Notes under the pieces: generated by a model | What the model was told of the DNA's origin: nothing | The model's input: the letters and a program-made list of their open reading frames with translations, nothing else | Database searches by the model: none | Source of the DNA: Adiantum capillus-veneris | Taxonomy: Eukaryota > Streptophyta > Polypodiopsida > Polypodiales > Pteridaceae | Reading direction: 5' to 3' | DNA length: 64,000 nucleotides | Assembly: GCA_014529385.2 (NCBI GenBank) | Contig: CM043966.1 | Coordinates: 85,836,087-85,900,086, forward strand | Made by a program: the position numbers and the translations under genes | Part shown: in pieces, positions 12,223 to 21,588 of the stretch | Numbering within the stretch: the first letter of the stretch is position 1 | Layout of the letters: the number at the start of each line of letters is the position of its first letter

Positions 12223-13005
12223 GATGGAAGAGGCCCATGGTGAATAACTGGGTTGTATAAAGTCTCTATTGAGATAGCTAGCAAACTAACATTCCACCTC
12301 AATAGCCTCAGAATGACTCATTCTATAGGGTTGTTTACTTACAGGCTTACTCCCTACAACTAAGTCTATGCATGTTCACAACTTGTGTCGGCGATAACCC
12401 GAGTGGAAAATCATCTGGGAATACATCTTGTATTCCATTAATAAATATTTCAACTTATTAGCAGAACTTTCTTATTAGCAACACTTATTAGCAGCACTTT
12501 CTTATTGTCATGAGAGAGAAGCAGCCACCATAGTTGGAAGACAAGAGAGAGAAGCATGTGGCATTGAGGAATTATCATTCAAAACATTGTCAACATTTGA
12601 AGAAAAAATAACACAATGATTAACAAAAAAAGTGTTCTTCTATTTCATCTTGAAAAGATAGCTTCATAAGCTCAGCTGTGCAAATAAGTGACGAGGAAGG
12701 AATATCTTTCTCCCCCAATAGTAGCACGTCCATGCCATTGGATTTGACATCAAACTATTGTGCTCATAGATACATTTTAATGATGATCCTTAACTATAGA
12801 ACCACTCTCGACTAAGGACCACATTTGTCTAATCCATATTAATGACTTGAAAATCCAAGCATGTGTGATACCTCTAAATATTCAACGATACATCTTTCAC
12901 TTGAATGTCCCACACCTAAACGTCATGGCCATTAATCATCGCTACCTTGTAATGGTGAAAACTCAGAGTCTGGGGAAAATTGAGCTATTTCACTAACTTA
13001 TAGTT

Positions 13006-13052
13006 GATGAAATTGTGTGAAGCACCATCGTCTACCAAGATTTGCACCTTGT
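13006..13052 (-). pseudogene. Gypsy aspartic protease motif
   Basis: Minus-strand frame VQILVDDGASHNFIN. The family active site is DSGASHNFI; here DSG is DDG. No long frame surrounds it. It lies between the knuckle and RT, as expected. Confidence 0.6.
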
Positions 13053-13153
13053 GACCTTGGATAAACCCATGCACACGCACCAACTCATGTGGACCAAAGG
13101 TTGGTTGCCACATTAATATCATGATATAGCACGCATACACTGTTTTGATGTGT

Positions 13154-13384
13154 TTATTTCCACATTAGAGAAATGAGAGGAGGACTCACAGGCAACAAAG
13201 GCAACAATTTCACCATGTGCATTGCTTTATTCTTACCTTGGGCAAGAGATTTCCCTTTGGGACAATCCCTTTTGCCATGTCCACTCCCTAGACATGTAAA
13301 ACTTTTCCTTCTTAGCCTTCTCAAACTCTTTGCTAGATAGATGGCCCACAGGCCCCTTGGACTTCTTGGACGCATCAAATGCAA
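13154..13384 (-). pseudogene. Gypsy gag C-terminus with zinc knuckle
   Basis: Contains FTCLGSGHGKRDCPKG, a CCHC knuckle with the second Cys replaced (C-x2-C expected, C-L-G-S seen). The context SLRRLRRKSF before it is basic, as in nucleocapsid. The frame starts at an internal Met, so it is only a piece of gag. Confidence 0.6.
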
Positions 13385-13400
13385 CTGCTATAACTTTTCT

Positions 13401-14079
13401 CTTATTATGCCCATGTTGTGTTCGTGCATTTCAGGTGTAGTGTCAGAGACGTTGGAAAGGGGGAAGGAGGTACACACCCTGAACATACAATGTGCACCTC
13501 TCTACAACCCAGGGTAAACACATCACCCCAATCCACTAGGATTCACGTTCAAAATCCACACAATTTCACCCACATACACTTGTTTTGCTGCACCAATTTG
13601 CACACACATGCTTCTCAAGATGCTCTAGCACATATCACACACCCAACACCCGTATTCCACACCGCAAACTCACAAAAATTCCCCTCCGTTGCATACACAG
13701 ACCTTGGTTTGGGGTTGCACTCAACTACACCGCAGTCCTCAACACAAGCAAAGCATACGAGTAAAAGAGGGGAGGGGGAGCGGGGAATCTATAGAAAGAG
13801 GGGGGAAATGGTGGAATTCTCCTTGAAAAATCATACACAAAATTCATGGCTTACACGAAGTAAAGGCTCCACTCCACTTACTCCAAAACTCTCTTCGTAA
13901 AAAACCCGCTACAAATCTTTCAAAAGTCCACTTATAAGGAGGCATTTACAAAAAAAGAACAAAAAGTGGGTTCCTCTTGCCTGTTTAACTCAAGGGGGCC
14001 TCCTTTTTTAATGGGGCTCACTTGATCCACTTGGGGGTACACCCTTTTAGTATATTTGATGGATTGCCGACACCTCAGC

Positions 14080-14080
<1 letters not shown>
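13401..14080. other. Non-coding, possible minus-strand LTR/leader of G1
   Basis: It lies where the 5' LTR or leader of G1 would be. On the minus strand there is a TATA-like ccttataagtgg (about 13930-13941). A 160-codon plus-strand frame (13418-13900) has low-complexity His/Thr/Ser composition and no family likeness, so I do not call it a gene. Confidence 0.3.

Positions 14081-14082
<2 letters not shown>

Positions 14083-14152
<70 letters not shown>
14083..14152 (+). repeat. (CT)n microsatellite
   Basis: About 35 uninterrupted CT units. Confidence 0.95.
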
Positions 14153-14154
<2 letters not shown>

Positions 14155-14159
14155 ACTTG

Positions 14160-15095
14160 ATAGTTCTTCACTCGAGTCCATTTTGGTTGTCATGGCGCCA
14201 TCTCAACCCTTTTGGGTACACTCCACTTCAATAAAATCTTTTGGCCAATTTGAAGGCCCGCGGGCATGGCCGCCAACCAAATTGCCATATGTCATCACCC
14301 GCTTTGTAGACCATCACATCCCGGAGGGCTGCCAACATTGCCACAAAGCACCACCAAACACCGGTGCACATGCATTTGTAGCGTCCACACAAGGCGCCCA
14401 CGAATGCCATAGCCACGGGATAGCCACACGCTAGGGGATATCCCCTCTCCCAAGTGATACACCATAAGAAGGGTGTGCTCCAGCCCAAAGAGTCCAAACT
14501 CTCAGCCCTTCCACAGTGCACGCGGGATCTAACGGTGACACAAGGCAGTGCCAGGGAGCTCCCCCTTCAAGGCCCTCAAAACCACCCCATGGCCACCATA
14601 TGAACTTCAGAAAAAACCTGTTTTTTCCCCACCCCAACTTCCACTCCTTGCCAGTGGTGGCTCAATTGCTAAGTATGGAGCCGGATTTACCCCTTGTAAT
14701 TTTCTAGTGGTAAAAACTCACATTTGTAAGGCCCCCATTATGAGGAGAAGCTATCGTGCGTGAAGGAAAATCACTCGTCGGAAATAAAAATCACTTGCCA
14801 GAAACCAAAATTTTCACGGCCACTTCACCAGACTATTCCTTTTCACTGGAATATTATGGCCGGACGGCGATCGGAAAGTGGTCGGAAAACGACCGGTCGG
14901 TTGGCCGGTTGGCCGGTGGTTAGTAGTCAATGGCCGGTGGGTTGGTGGTCGGAAGTCAATGGCCGGTGGCCGAATTCAAAAGAGGACTTGTCTTCTCAAG
15001 GGCGGCCACACATGGGCGGATTGGAGGGTCCGATTTGGACTTATCTACACAAGGGCGGCTACACATGGCTGCCTCTCATGAGAGAGGGCAACCCT
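14160..15095. other. GC-richer non-coding stretch with GGCCGG words
   Basis: No convincing gene. Around 14855-14975 the words ggccgg and gtcgg recur many times (ccggtcggttggccggttgg and similar), making a short cryptic repeat. It is probably part of a degenerate LTR ending near 15413. Confidence 0.3.
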
Positions 15096-15100
15096 TTTGG

Positions 15101-15413
15101 CCTATAAAAGGAGGCCATTTCTACACACATTTCATATTGTGAAGTTGATGCAACAAGGTGGATGTGAGGTGGTGAGAGTGAAGCAAGGCGGGAGCTCTAT
15201 TAAGGGTATAATCCCTTTGTAAACTACTTCTTGTTTTGAAGTACTAAAGCCATTGAGTGGCCGCTTTCCCGTGGACGTAGTCCACATTGGCTGAACCACG
15301 TATATCGTGTGTACTCTCTCTCTCTACTCTATAATCTCTTGTGTGTGAAATCTATCTCTCTTCATTAAGTAATCTACTCAAATATCTATTTAGCTACGTT
15401 TTATTTCCTAACA
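15101..15413 (+). repeat. Putative LTR R/U5 region with TATA box
   Basis: A plant core promoter, cctataaaagg at 15101-15111, is followed by a leader-like CT-rich tract with gtggacgtagtccac at 15273-15287. The block ends cctaaca at 15413, a possible LTR 3' end (CA). No PBS follows, so it may be a solo or truncated LTR. Confidence 0.35.
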
Positions 15414-15930
15414 TCAATAACCCAATGTCCATCTTGTAAAGTCGTACCAAAAGAGTTCTTGGCTACCGTGCACACGGTCCTTGCCACATTTTGATTTTCT
15501 TGGGCATGCCAACCAAGGCTGCCAAAATTGGAAAAAAACACATGGCATCTCCCCGCCATTCCTTGGCACAAACTTCCAACTATAATATCTCAGCCCTAAT
15601 GATTCCTTTTGACAAGACGTCAATTTTGGCTAACCCCACATAGTGCACATGAAATTCTAGAACCAGGTTGAGGCCCAAAATATCCTAGGCCCATAGTTAG
15701 CCCCCGTCGACAAACATTCAACTGGTCATAAGTTTTCCTATGGAGCTTCAACTGACAATCCGAGAAGACTAACATGCTTCACAACTTAAGCTCTTCAATT
15801 CTATCTATTGACACCAGCTCTAGCCATGTGCCCTGCCCATCGAGGATCTACAAGGCCTTCTAACTTTGAAATTTAATATCTTTCACACCGAGGCTCCGTT
15901 TGAGTTAGCTACAAACATGAGGACAAACCT
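15414..15930. other. No recognisable gene
   Basis: Only one short minus-strand frame (15623-15414, 69 codons) ending in WYDFTRWTLGY-like residues. I see no family. It lies between the LTR-like block and the G2 RT. Confidence 0.25.
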
Positions 15931-16600
15931 TCAATAGAAGCTCACATATCCCAAAAACGAGCTTAGTTCACATACACTAATCAGAGCTCTGGCTTGTTGA
16001 ACACACTTAATCTTATCATTGGCCATCTCAATACCATTCCTAGAGACATTATTTCCCAAAAGTTGGCACTTCCATACCATGAATACTAATTTGAATTGGT
16101 TCAAACAAATCCTCTTCTCCTTGCATCTCTCAAATACCATTTCCAAGAAAAGCAGATGCATTTCCTCACAGGAGATGAGAGTGAAACCATCCATACAAAT
16201 TGCTGCAAAAATTTACTGAATATCTCCATTATACACGTCTGAAACAAATCTAGAGCATTATAGAGTCCAACGGAATAACTAGGTACATCAATACTCCCCA
16301 TGTAGTTATAAACATTGTCTTGGCTCTATTCTCATGTGCAATTTTCAGTTGATTGTAGCAATTGTAGCCATTTATAAAATATAAATCTCATGTCTTCCAA
16401 TGTTTTCAAGTAGCATGTCTATAAATGGAAATGGAAAGGGATCCTAGCTTTCTATAAATCTACACAGGCCGCCCTTAACTTGCATTTTTTTTAGGAACCA
16501 CTACAATTGGGAATAGACAGTCATTGCTTGCAACCTCAATGATGAATTCTACCTTCAAAAGGTTGTCAATCTCCTCCTTGACCTTCTTAGCATAGTTGGA
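15931..16600 (-). pseudogene. Gypsy reverse transcriptase, active site mutated
   Basis: Minus-strand frames give NQLKIAHENRAKTMFITTWG (RT domain 3), then a degraded VGLYNALDLFQTCIMEIFS (family FGLxNAPxTFQxxMxxIF), then FERCKEKRICLNQFKLVF and GYVSFY. The catalytic YxDD reads CMDGF at about 16181-16195 (plus coordinates), so one Asp is lost along with the Tyr. At least two frameshifts interrupt the domain. It cannot be active. Confidence 0.75.
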
Positions 16601-16615
16601 ATCCATTCTATATCT

Positions 16616-16906
16616 CTACAATTTGACTGGCTTGGCATCGGGCTTCATTGGTGTCCTATCCTGACATACTTCAGGATCAACTCCTTTTAGGTCAATATGC
16701 TCCCATGCGAATACATCCTCATACTTTTCAAATAGAGCTCCGGCCTTTTCCTTAATCTCTGGCTTTAGATTCTTATTGATCATGACCATCTTGAGGTTCT
16801 CATATGTGCCAAGATTACATTCCTCCACCTCTTGATTATCCGGAAGCAACCAATTTGGGCCTCCTCCCTTCCTCTTGGCCAATGATCTTGGCTCCTTTTT
16901 GTGCAA
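16616..16906 (-). pseudogene. Gypsy protease-RT linker
   Basis: The frame contains FEKYEDVFAWEHIDLKGVDP and then EVCQDRTPMKPDAKPVKL. The family pattern is DVFAWxxxDLKGVDPxxxxHxIP, directly before RT, in this gypsy group. The equivalent in G3 is at 41902-42102. It stops at a tag before joining RT. Confidence 0.75.
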
Positions 16907-17439
16907 ATGTATGCTATGTATTCATTGAATGGGTTTCCTAGCTATGCTAGTCCGGGCTCTATCTCAATTCTTTAGTAGATTGACTTGATCCTTCTCCATT
17001 CATCTAATTGGGTTCACTTATTGGGTTCACTTATTGGTCTAAAATCAAACTTACCATGCTCTATTTGGTTTGGCTATTCTGGTGTTTGTCTAGTTGAACT
17101 TTCCTCTCCCCAGTGTTCAACTTTGTGAATTGATCTGGGTATTGCTTTCTCAGTCTCTCAACCTGTTCTTTGTCTATTAGAACAACAAGTTGCATCTATT
17201 TCTATAAAAGGAAACATGTTCATTGAAGGGAACATCCTCTCAATTTTTTTTGATCCATATTTCTTGCAAAAATTCTTAGATCCTTTTTCCAACTTCTTGT
17301 ATTATCTATCTTGATTTGAATTCTTTTGTTGGACCCCTGAATTGTCAGTATCTAGCTAGCATAATCATGCACTGCACCAGTTGTTCAAAGCTACGAATTG
17401 GCTAGAAACATCCCATATGCTCCTTGTACACTAGAACTA

Positions 17440-17650
17440 AGAAGCTGGTCTTGAATTTCTCCTCTACTCCGATTTTCATGTTCTCAATTAGTCTTGTGGC
17501 ATGGACTACCCTATGGTCAACCATTCTCACTCTGAATGGTAAATCATAAATCCCCTATTTCTGCCTGAGATGCTCTATGAGGATGTTAACTCCAAGTCCC
17601 CCATCCAATATTACTCCAGATAATGGTTCTCACTGCTTCCTTGGCTTGTC
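17440..17650 (-). pseudogene. Gypsy aspartic protease
   Basis: Minus strand: GVILDGGLGVNILIEHLRQK, then a stop, then a stretch reading LPFRVRMVDHRVVHATRLI. The family has (V)LDGGSGVNI and (P)FxIRMADQxxxxPxGLI. The retropepsin D-G/S-G is kept as D-G-G, but Ser is Leu next to it. The frame is interrupted by a stop between flap and active site. Confidence 0.65.
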
Positions 17651-17848
17651 ATCTTAAATAACTGGAACCTTATCATCCATAATGGTTGTCAGGTCCACTG
17701 CTCTTGTTTCAACTTCTACCTTCCTAATGAACTTTGTAGCTTCTGGTAGCGTACATCTGGTATTATCCAACTCTAGTACCAGCTTCTGGATTCTTTCACA
17801 GAACTTCACATATTTTTGTCATGTTCATTACCAGAGCTACAATCTAAA

Positions 17849-18359
17849 CTAGAAGTTTCTCATCCACTTGGCTATCTTTGTAGTCGCACTACATTGACTT
17901 TTCTTGTCTAGTAGCTGACGTTGACCCCGTGATGGACTCTCTAACCGGTCCTTCATTAGTACCTTAGCTTTGGCCAAGTATGATCTCACTTGCCGTACTT
18001 CTTCAAGCAAACTTTGAACTATAGCTATAATGGATTCATTCAATTTGAATATTGCCTTCTCACCTATTTGACGTAAGTGCTCTTCCTAAGCCCTTGAGGG
18101 CTGAGGCTGTAGTTTTTGAATTGTCCAAGTATTTGAACACTGGTTGTTCTGGAATCTTCTTTGCCAGATTCTCTGTAATCTTGGTTGTCAACTCTCTTTG
18201 TTCTTGCCATTCATCAACTACCATTTCTTTGCCTTTTGCCTTCCATATGGCTCTCTGGTGCTCCCACTTCTTGGTTTCATCAGTTTGCTTCTTCTCAAGT
18301 TCTTTTGGGATTTCTTTAATTATAACACCTTTACTTCTAGTCATGACTCTTACTGCCAT
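17849..18359 (-). pseudogene. G2 gag central region (charged, helical)
   Basis: Two frames, 18359-18060 and 18043-17849, rich in Lys, Glu and Gln with regular spacing, likely alpha-helical (MTRSKGVIIKEIPKELEKKQ and onward). They precede the protease. I infer gag from position; no domain signature is visible. Confidence 0.45.
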
Positions 18360-18673
18360 TGGTTCAAGTGATTCTGTTCAGATTTACTCTGTTTTGGTAG
18401 CCTCCGGGAACTAAGATGCAAAGTGATCATATTTTCCACAAGTATAACCATTTAAGCTTCTTTTCCCAAAGTCACTTCTGCCTCTACCATGGCCCCTTGG
18501 TATCTGCCTCTACCACCATTGGTCTCATTTTCTTTGGAGCCACTTGTTCCATTTGCTTTCACTACTTCAAGGTTTGTTAGTGCAATCATTCATAAGTCTT
18601 TCCCCTTTTTCAAAGGATGAATCTTGATTCCATAATTATTCCATGTGTGCCCATAAGCCTTGCAATATGTGCA

Positions 18674-18961
18674 CTATGAGCATTCATCAGATATGTGGTC
18701 TTTCAATCTGCATTTTGAACACCAGAGCTCCATCTTCTTGAGTAACAACCTTGTCTTAGCCATTTCAATGATTTGTTTTAACATTTCTTCCAACTTTTTG
18801 GTCCATGACCCCTTCTTCTTACCTTTGCCTTTTTCATAAGACTCACTCTCATATGAATTGGAAGTTGTATTGGAGTGTGACCCTTCAATTGATGTCTCAC
18901 TACCACTGGAATCCCTCTTCTTATAACTCTTTTTATTTGTAGCTTGTTGTCCTAGTTTCAA
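18674..18961 (-). pseudogene. G2 gag zinc-knuckle region
   Basis: The frame has a Ser/Glu-rich stretch, a Lys-rich stretch (YEKGKGKKKGSWTKKLEEML) and a terminal CSKCRLKDHISDEC. This is the CCHC nucleocapsid knuckle C-x2-C-x4-H-x4-C. It stops right after the knuckle. The rest (19020-18962) reads in other frames. Confidence 0.6.
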
Positions 18962-19237
18962 TGATCTTTCAACAAAGTTGTTGAACTTCTTTCTAAGGCT
19001 GGAACCTCTTGTTCTCTTAACTTTCTACTTTAAAGCCATTAAGAAACCAGGCTCTCATCCTCTTATGTCATGGAAGTTCCTGCAATTATCTTGTCAACTC
19101 CTTAATCTCCTCAAAATAGCTTCTGATTGACAACTTGCCTTGCTTTATCTTATTCAGCTTGCACAAGGGAGAAATTTTAGTCGCGCACTTTTTTGGAATC
19201 GAGCGAGAATATTCCAAAAAGATTCCCTCTCTATGTC

Positions 19238-19449
19238 TGTCTCAATGCTCAGTCACCCTTATGGAGGCTTCTTCTCTTGCTCTCTTTATATGGCATTCCA
19301 TGTCTCATCCTTCGTTCAAATTTTCCGATCTCTTACTCACTTCTTCCCATCTACTAATGCAGTCGGAAAATGCATCATGCTGAGAGGAAACCTGGAAAAC
19401 AAGATTTAGACTCCATAAGGATAAGTGAGCCTCCTATATTTCCCTTATG

Positions 19450-19490
<41 letters not shown>

Positions 19491-19674
19491 CCTCTCCCTC
19501 TCTCTGTCTTCTCTCTCTTTCACTCGATTTTGTTCAATGCTAACTCTATTCTTCCCATATACCAAAGCACAATTTTGCGCGGGTTGGCAAATGCACCATG
19601 CATCATGATAACCTGGACAACACAATTGAGCCTCCATAAGGGTAAGTGAGCCTCTCACCTTTAGCTTATGGAGG
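19238..19674. repeat. Hairpin/foldback repeats with GCCTCCATAAGGG ends
   Basis: The word gcctccataagggtaagtgag or its reverse complement occurs near 19238-19268, 19408-19450 and 19628-19674. The last is a 47-base hairpin (cctccataag near 19629, cttatggagg near 19664). Units of about 200 bases between them share ccatctaccaa/ccatataccaa, gcatcatg and aacctggac(a)aca words, so they look like tandem MITE-like units. CT repeats lie at 19451-19488. Confidence 0.55.
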
Positions 19675-19681
19675 CATAATC

Positions 19682-19685
<4 letters not shown>

Positions 19686-19714
<29 letters not shown>

Positions 19715-19772
19715 TGGTAGATAGAAAGAAGAGAGAATTATATTGGTAGATAGGAAGAAGAGAGAAAGCATT

Positions 19773-19826
<54 letters not shown>
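19686..19826 (+). repeat. (TG)n and (GA)n/(G)n microsatellites
   Basis: TG units at 19686-19714 and GA units at 19776-19818 followed by a G run. Between them gttggtagatag.aagaagagaga occurs twice (about 19714 and 19743). Confidence 0.9.
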
Positions 19827-19879
19827 ATGAGAGATAGAGAGAGAACATAGACGGTGAGACATAGGCAATGATATGCCAA

Positions 19880-20180
19880 CTTTCAAAATGTTTCAAAGAC
19901 AACAAAAACTAGGCTACTTAAAGGATGAACATTCATTAATAATAGAAAACATTACATTCCATATTACTTGCATTACATAAGGAAACACTTCATAAGTGCA
20001 GCCGCAATATTACATTTCAAATTACTTGCAGTACATAAGGCATCACTTTATATGGTGCAACTGCATTCATTTTTTGGAAGCTTGATGTTTGTAGGAGTGT
20101 TGTCCTCTATAGGCAAGAGAGAGTTCACCACGTGCCCCAGCTGTTCCTTGAGTCTCCCCTCATCTTTCTCTGTGATGATT
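19880..20180. other. No recognisable gene
   Basis: A short direct repeat, ttac.ttgca(g/t)tacataaggaa, occurs at about 19964 and 20021. I see no coding signal. Confidence 0.3.
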
Positions 20181-20462
20181 CTAACTTTCTTCTAGCAGGT
20201 GAAAGCAAATTGCCCCCTTTTGTTCAAGCTTAGCAACCAGCACATGATGATTTTTGTGCGGCATTGATAAAGGTGATACACAACTATTGTTGCCTTGAGA
20301 GCCTCTCAAAACCATACGTTGCCCCTCCATTGGGGATGGCCTCCATTGCATCCCAAGCTGACTTGTTGCTATTCTCAAGATTTTCGAACATTGTGGGAGT
20401 AGTAGGCAAGTGCTCGATGATAGCTTTTGGGAGATTACACAAAAATTTGAAGTGAATTCCAA
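20181..20462 (-). pseudogene. Unidentified minus-strand frame, possible transposase tail
   Basis: A 93-codon frame beginning MEFTSNFCVISQKL. Another frame of the same stretch gives SAWDAMEAIPNGG, so a frameshift is likely. I do not recognise a family. It lies downstream of the SWIM-like zinc finger on the same strand and may be the end of the decayed MULE transposase. Confidence 0.25.
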
Positions 20463-20639
20463 TTTATTAGCATTTGGGAGACCATTAATTTAATATTCAT
20501 TACTTTATTATTACTGATGTGACACCTCAAGAGCAAGTTACCCTTTCACACAATCAACAAACTAATTGCAAAGCAGTGCATCATAATGTGTTAGTTATAT
20601 GGTCATATCCAAAACTAGTAGTAGGGTTAGCTTTCTAAT

Positions 20640-21077
20640 CATGCGTACAAAAAAATGGAAACGAAAAATGATACGCATTGATTCTTAAATAGGTTTTGCC
20701 CCAGCAAAGTGCGTTAAATATATCAGCATTAGATAGAACAGGCAGATGGATAAACATGTTCTCATTTTGGTTGAGCCCTAGTACACACAAAAAAGTAGAA
20801 TAAACATGTTTGCATGCAAGATATGGTTTTTTCTTTGTCACCCAATCCATGAAGTCTAGGAATGTGCACGATGGATCCTTGCAAATACAAACATTGTGGC
20901 TTGCACATTACCTTGAGGAGTGGTTGTATCATCTGACATGATAGGCGTGTTCCTTTGGTTTTGGAGTAGCAGCAATTGGTGTACGAGGAGAGTTTCCTTC
21001 ATTGCTAAACTCCACTTGATAACCCCCTTCAAACAAAATTTGCACGTCATCACTGGTTAGGTTGGTGCCCACATGCA
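20640..21077 (-). pseudogene. Decayed MULE transposase, SWIM-like zinc finger part
   Basis: Minus-strand frames give VCICKDPSCTFLDF, then KKKPYLACKHVYSTF. This is the SWIM zinc-finger arrangement (CxCx(n)CxH) found near the end of Mutator-like transposases and their domesticated relatives. Upstream is DDVQILFEGGYQVEFSNEG. A stop and frameshift split the domain. At 21077 copia C1 interrupts, and the gene picks up at 26182 on the other side of C1. Confidence 0.55.
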
Positions 21078-21304
21078 TGTTACCATATACATGTGGTAGT
21101 GATGTGTGTGAACACACTAGGACTTCCGGGGCATTTTTTCCCTCTTTAGGAGGTTTTTTCCCCCATGCATTGTATATACGCCCATCGCTCTAGGGCTATC
21201 TATCTTTCCATTGCACACTAAGTAATACACTCTCTATCGTGTGCCTTGAGCTTCCTTCGTCTTCTCCAAGCTGTGTGTGTTTCTCTGCAACCCTAATTCC
21301 AACA
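21078..21304 (+). repeat. C1 5' LTR
   Basis: Starts TGTTACCATA and ends CCAACA. It matches the 3' LTR at all but about five positions. TSD ATGCA is on its left. Confidence 0.95.
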
Positions 21305-21306
21305 AT

Positions 21307-21318
21307 TGGTATCAGAGC
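21307..21318 (+). promoter_or_regulatory. C1 primer binding site
   Basis: TGGTATCAGAGC, complementary to the 3' end of plant initiator-Met tRNA, two bases after the LTR. Confidence 0.9.
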
Positions 21319-21588
21319 GGGTCGCGTCCTCCTGGGCTTAGTTGCCAGCTGCTCCAGCACACGCCTGCTCACTTTCTCCAATTTCAGTGAGCTTAGAATT
21401 TTGATTTGGGCTCATTTCGGCCTCCGTTTCCACTACAGGTAGTACTGCACATGCTATTTCGTCATTTTGTGTAGAATTTCTGCCAGTGCCATTTTCTGCA
21501 TAACAGGTGCCTTATAGTCTTCTACAGTTTGTTCCCGCTCCATTTATCCTATTTTCGGGCAGTTTTCACATCAGGTGCATCATTTACC

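Larger units (their letters stand above)
11392..13400 (-). mobile_element. Ty3/gypsy relic G1 (minus strand)
   Basis: Read on the minus strand it gives a zinc knuckle (about 13290), a protease motif (about 13030), RT (12222-11799) and the start of RNase H (11709-11392). This is gypsy order. Integrase and LTRs are missing on the left, and the join to copy B lies near 11390. Several frameshifts separate the modules. Confidence 0.75.
15931..19020 (-). mobile_element. Ty3/gypsy relic G2 (minus strand)
   Basis: Read on the minus strand: gag knuckle (about 18690), gag coil region (18359-17849), protease (about 17640-17450), the protease-RT linker (16906-16616), then RT to 15931. RNase H and integrase are lost. 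The linker resembles those of G3. Many stops are present and no LTR is recognisable. Confidence 0.75.

Noticed and set aside
13418-13900. 160-codon plus-strand frame
   Set aside because: Low-complexity His/Thr/Ser composition, no known motif, overlaps an LTR-like stretch of the minus-strand element.
21307-21318. tRNA gene at TGGTATCAGAGC sites
   Set aside because: Only the 12-base primer binding site matches; no cloverleaf follows.
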